64,000 bases of DNA, taken from NCBI GenBank assembly GCA_934525595.1, contig CAKSZJ010000006.1, positions 1 through 64,000 of the forward strand, written 5' to 3'. A model generated the notes under the pieces. It was not told where the DNA came from, searched no databases, and saw nothing but the letters and a program-made list of their open reading frames with translations. The DNA is from an uncultured Chiayiivirga sp. (GTDB lineage: Bacteria; Pseudomonadota; Gammaproteobacteria; Xanthomonadales; Xanthomonadaceae). Shown here one piece after another: positions 63,890 to 64,000 of the stretch (position 1 is its first letter; every line of letters begins with the position of its first letter). The position numbers and the translations under genes are program-made.

Positions 63890-64000
63890 TTCGAGTCTGC
63901 CTGGTCGACGACCAGACCCTGGTTCGCCAGGGCGTGCGTTCCCTGCTGGAGCTGTCCGACGACATCCGCGTGGTGGCCGAGGCCGGCGATGGCCGCCAGG
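63886..64000 (+). CDS. response regulator, NarL/FixJ type, truncated by window edge
   Basis: Only the first 38 residues are present ([38 protein letters not shown]). They show the receiver beta1 strand with acidic pair D8-D9 and helix alpha1 of a LuxR/NarL-type regulator. The phosphorylated aspartate and the DNA-binding domain lie beyond the window. It overlaps its partner kinase by 4 bp. Confidence 0.9.
   Translation, partial: MIRVCLVDDQTLVRQGVRSLLELSDDIRVVAEAGDGRQ

Overview
The window reads as chromosomal DNA of a high-GC Gram-negative bacterium, most likely a gammaproteobacterium of the order Xanthomonadales (Lysobacterales). The signs are a TonB-dependent receptor of the Xanthomonas/Caulobacter type, a LacI-regulated maltodextrin cluster with GH13 and GH97 enzymes and an SLC45-like permease, Entner-Doudoroff genes in the order zwf-pgl-edd-glk-eda, many exported lipoprotein peptidases, and a Ser/Thr kinase with TPRs beside an ECF sigma factor. 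No insertion sequence, phage, CRISPR array or rRNA operon is visible, and no obviously foreign gene block stands out. Genus and function calls rest on motif recognition by eye, not on a search.

Layout. 1-421: tandem 160-bp repeat, each unit carrying the 5' half of a tRNA-Ser(UGA) on the minus strand. 626-5733: rlmD, a CYTH phosphatase-like gene, then an RLAN/RimK-type ATP-grasp ligase divergent from a GNAT-M50 protease pair. 5828-10255: a tight operon of FAD dehydrogenase, FMN 2-hydroxyacid dehydrogenase and ThDP decarboxylase-like enzyme. 10340-14655: two overlapping S9 prolyl-oligopeptidase-type lipoproteins. 14743-20659: Ser/Thr kinase, a convergent ECF sigma factor, and a peptidoglycan amidase with LGFP repeats. 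20767-24306: M1 aminopeptidase, alpha/beta hydrolase and a lipoprotein.

24343-42708 is a coherent alpha-glucan regulon. It holds a LacI regulator, surface or periplasmic alpha-amylase, sugar MFS, GH13 and GH97 alpha-glucosidases, a TonB receptor, a sodium/sugar symporter, then glucokinase and the oxidative and Entner-Doudoroff enzymes. Two near-identical 14-bp operators (28771 and 32652) mark the divergent and receptor promoters. The inferred flow is maltodextrin across the outer membrane by the TonB receptor, cleavage to glucose, import, phosphorylation, then conversion to pyruvate and glyceraldehyde 3-phosphate.

42840-64000 is mostly housekeeping and envelope genes: Sel1-like protein, rep, e(P4)-type acid phosphatase, a candidate small RNA with an intrinsic terminator, a lipoprotein, plsB, a small beta-barrel-like exported protein, a GAF-GGDEF-EAL protein, hslO, mtgA, a GtrB-like glycosyltransferase, a sigma/anti-sigma pair, hemolysin III, a DraG-like ADP-ribosylglycohydrolase, plant-type gshA, a YecA/SEC-C protein and a NarL-type two-component system whose response regulator runs off the right edge.
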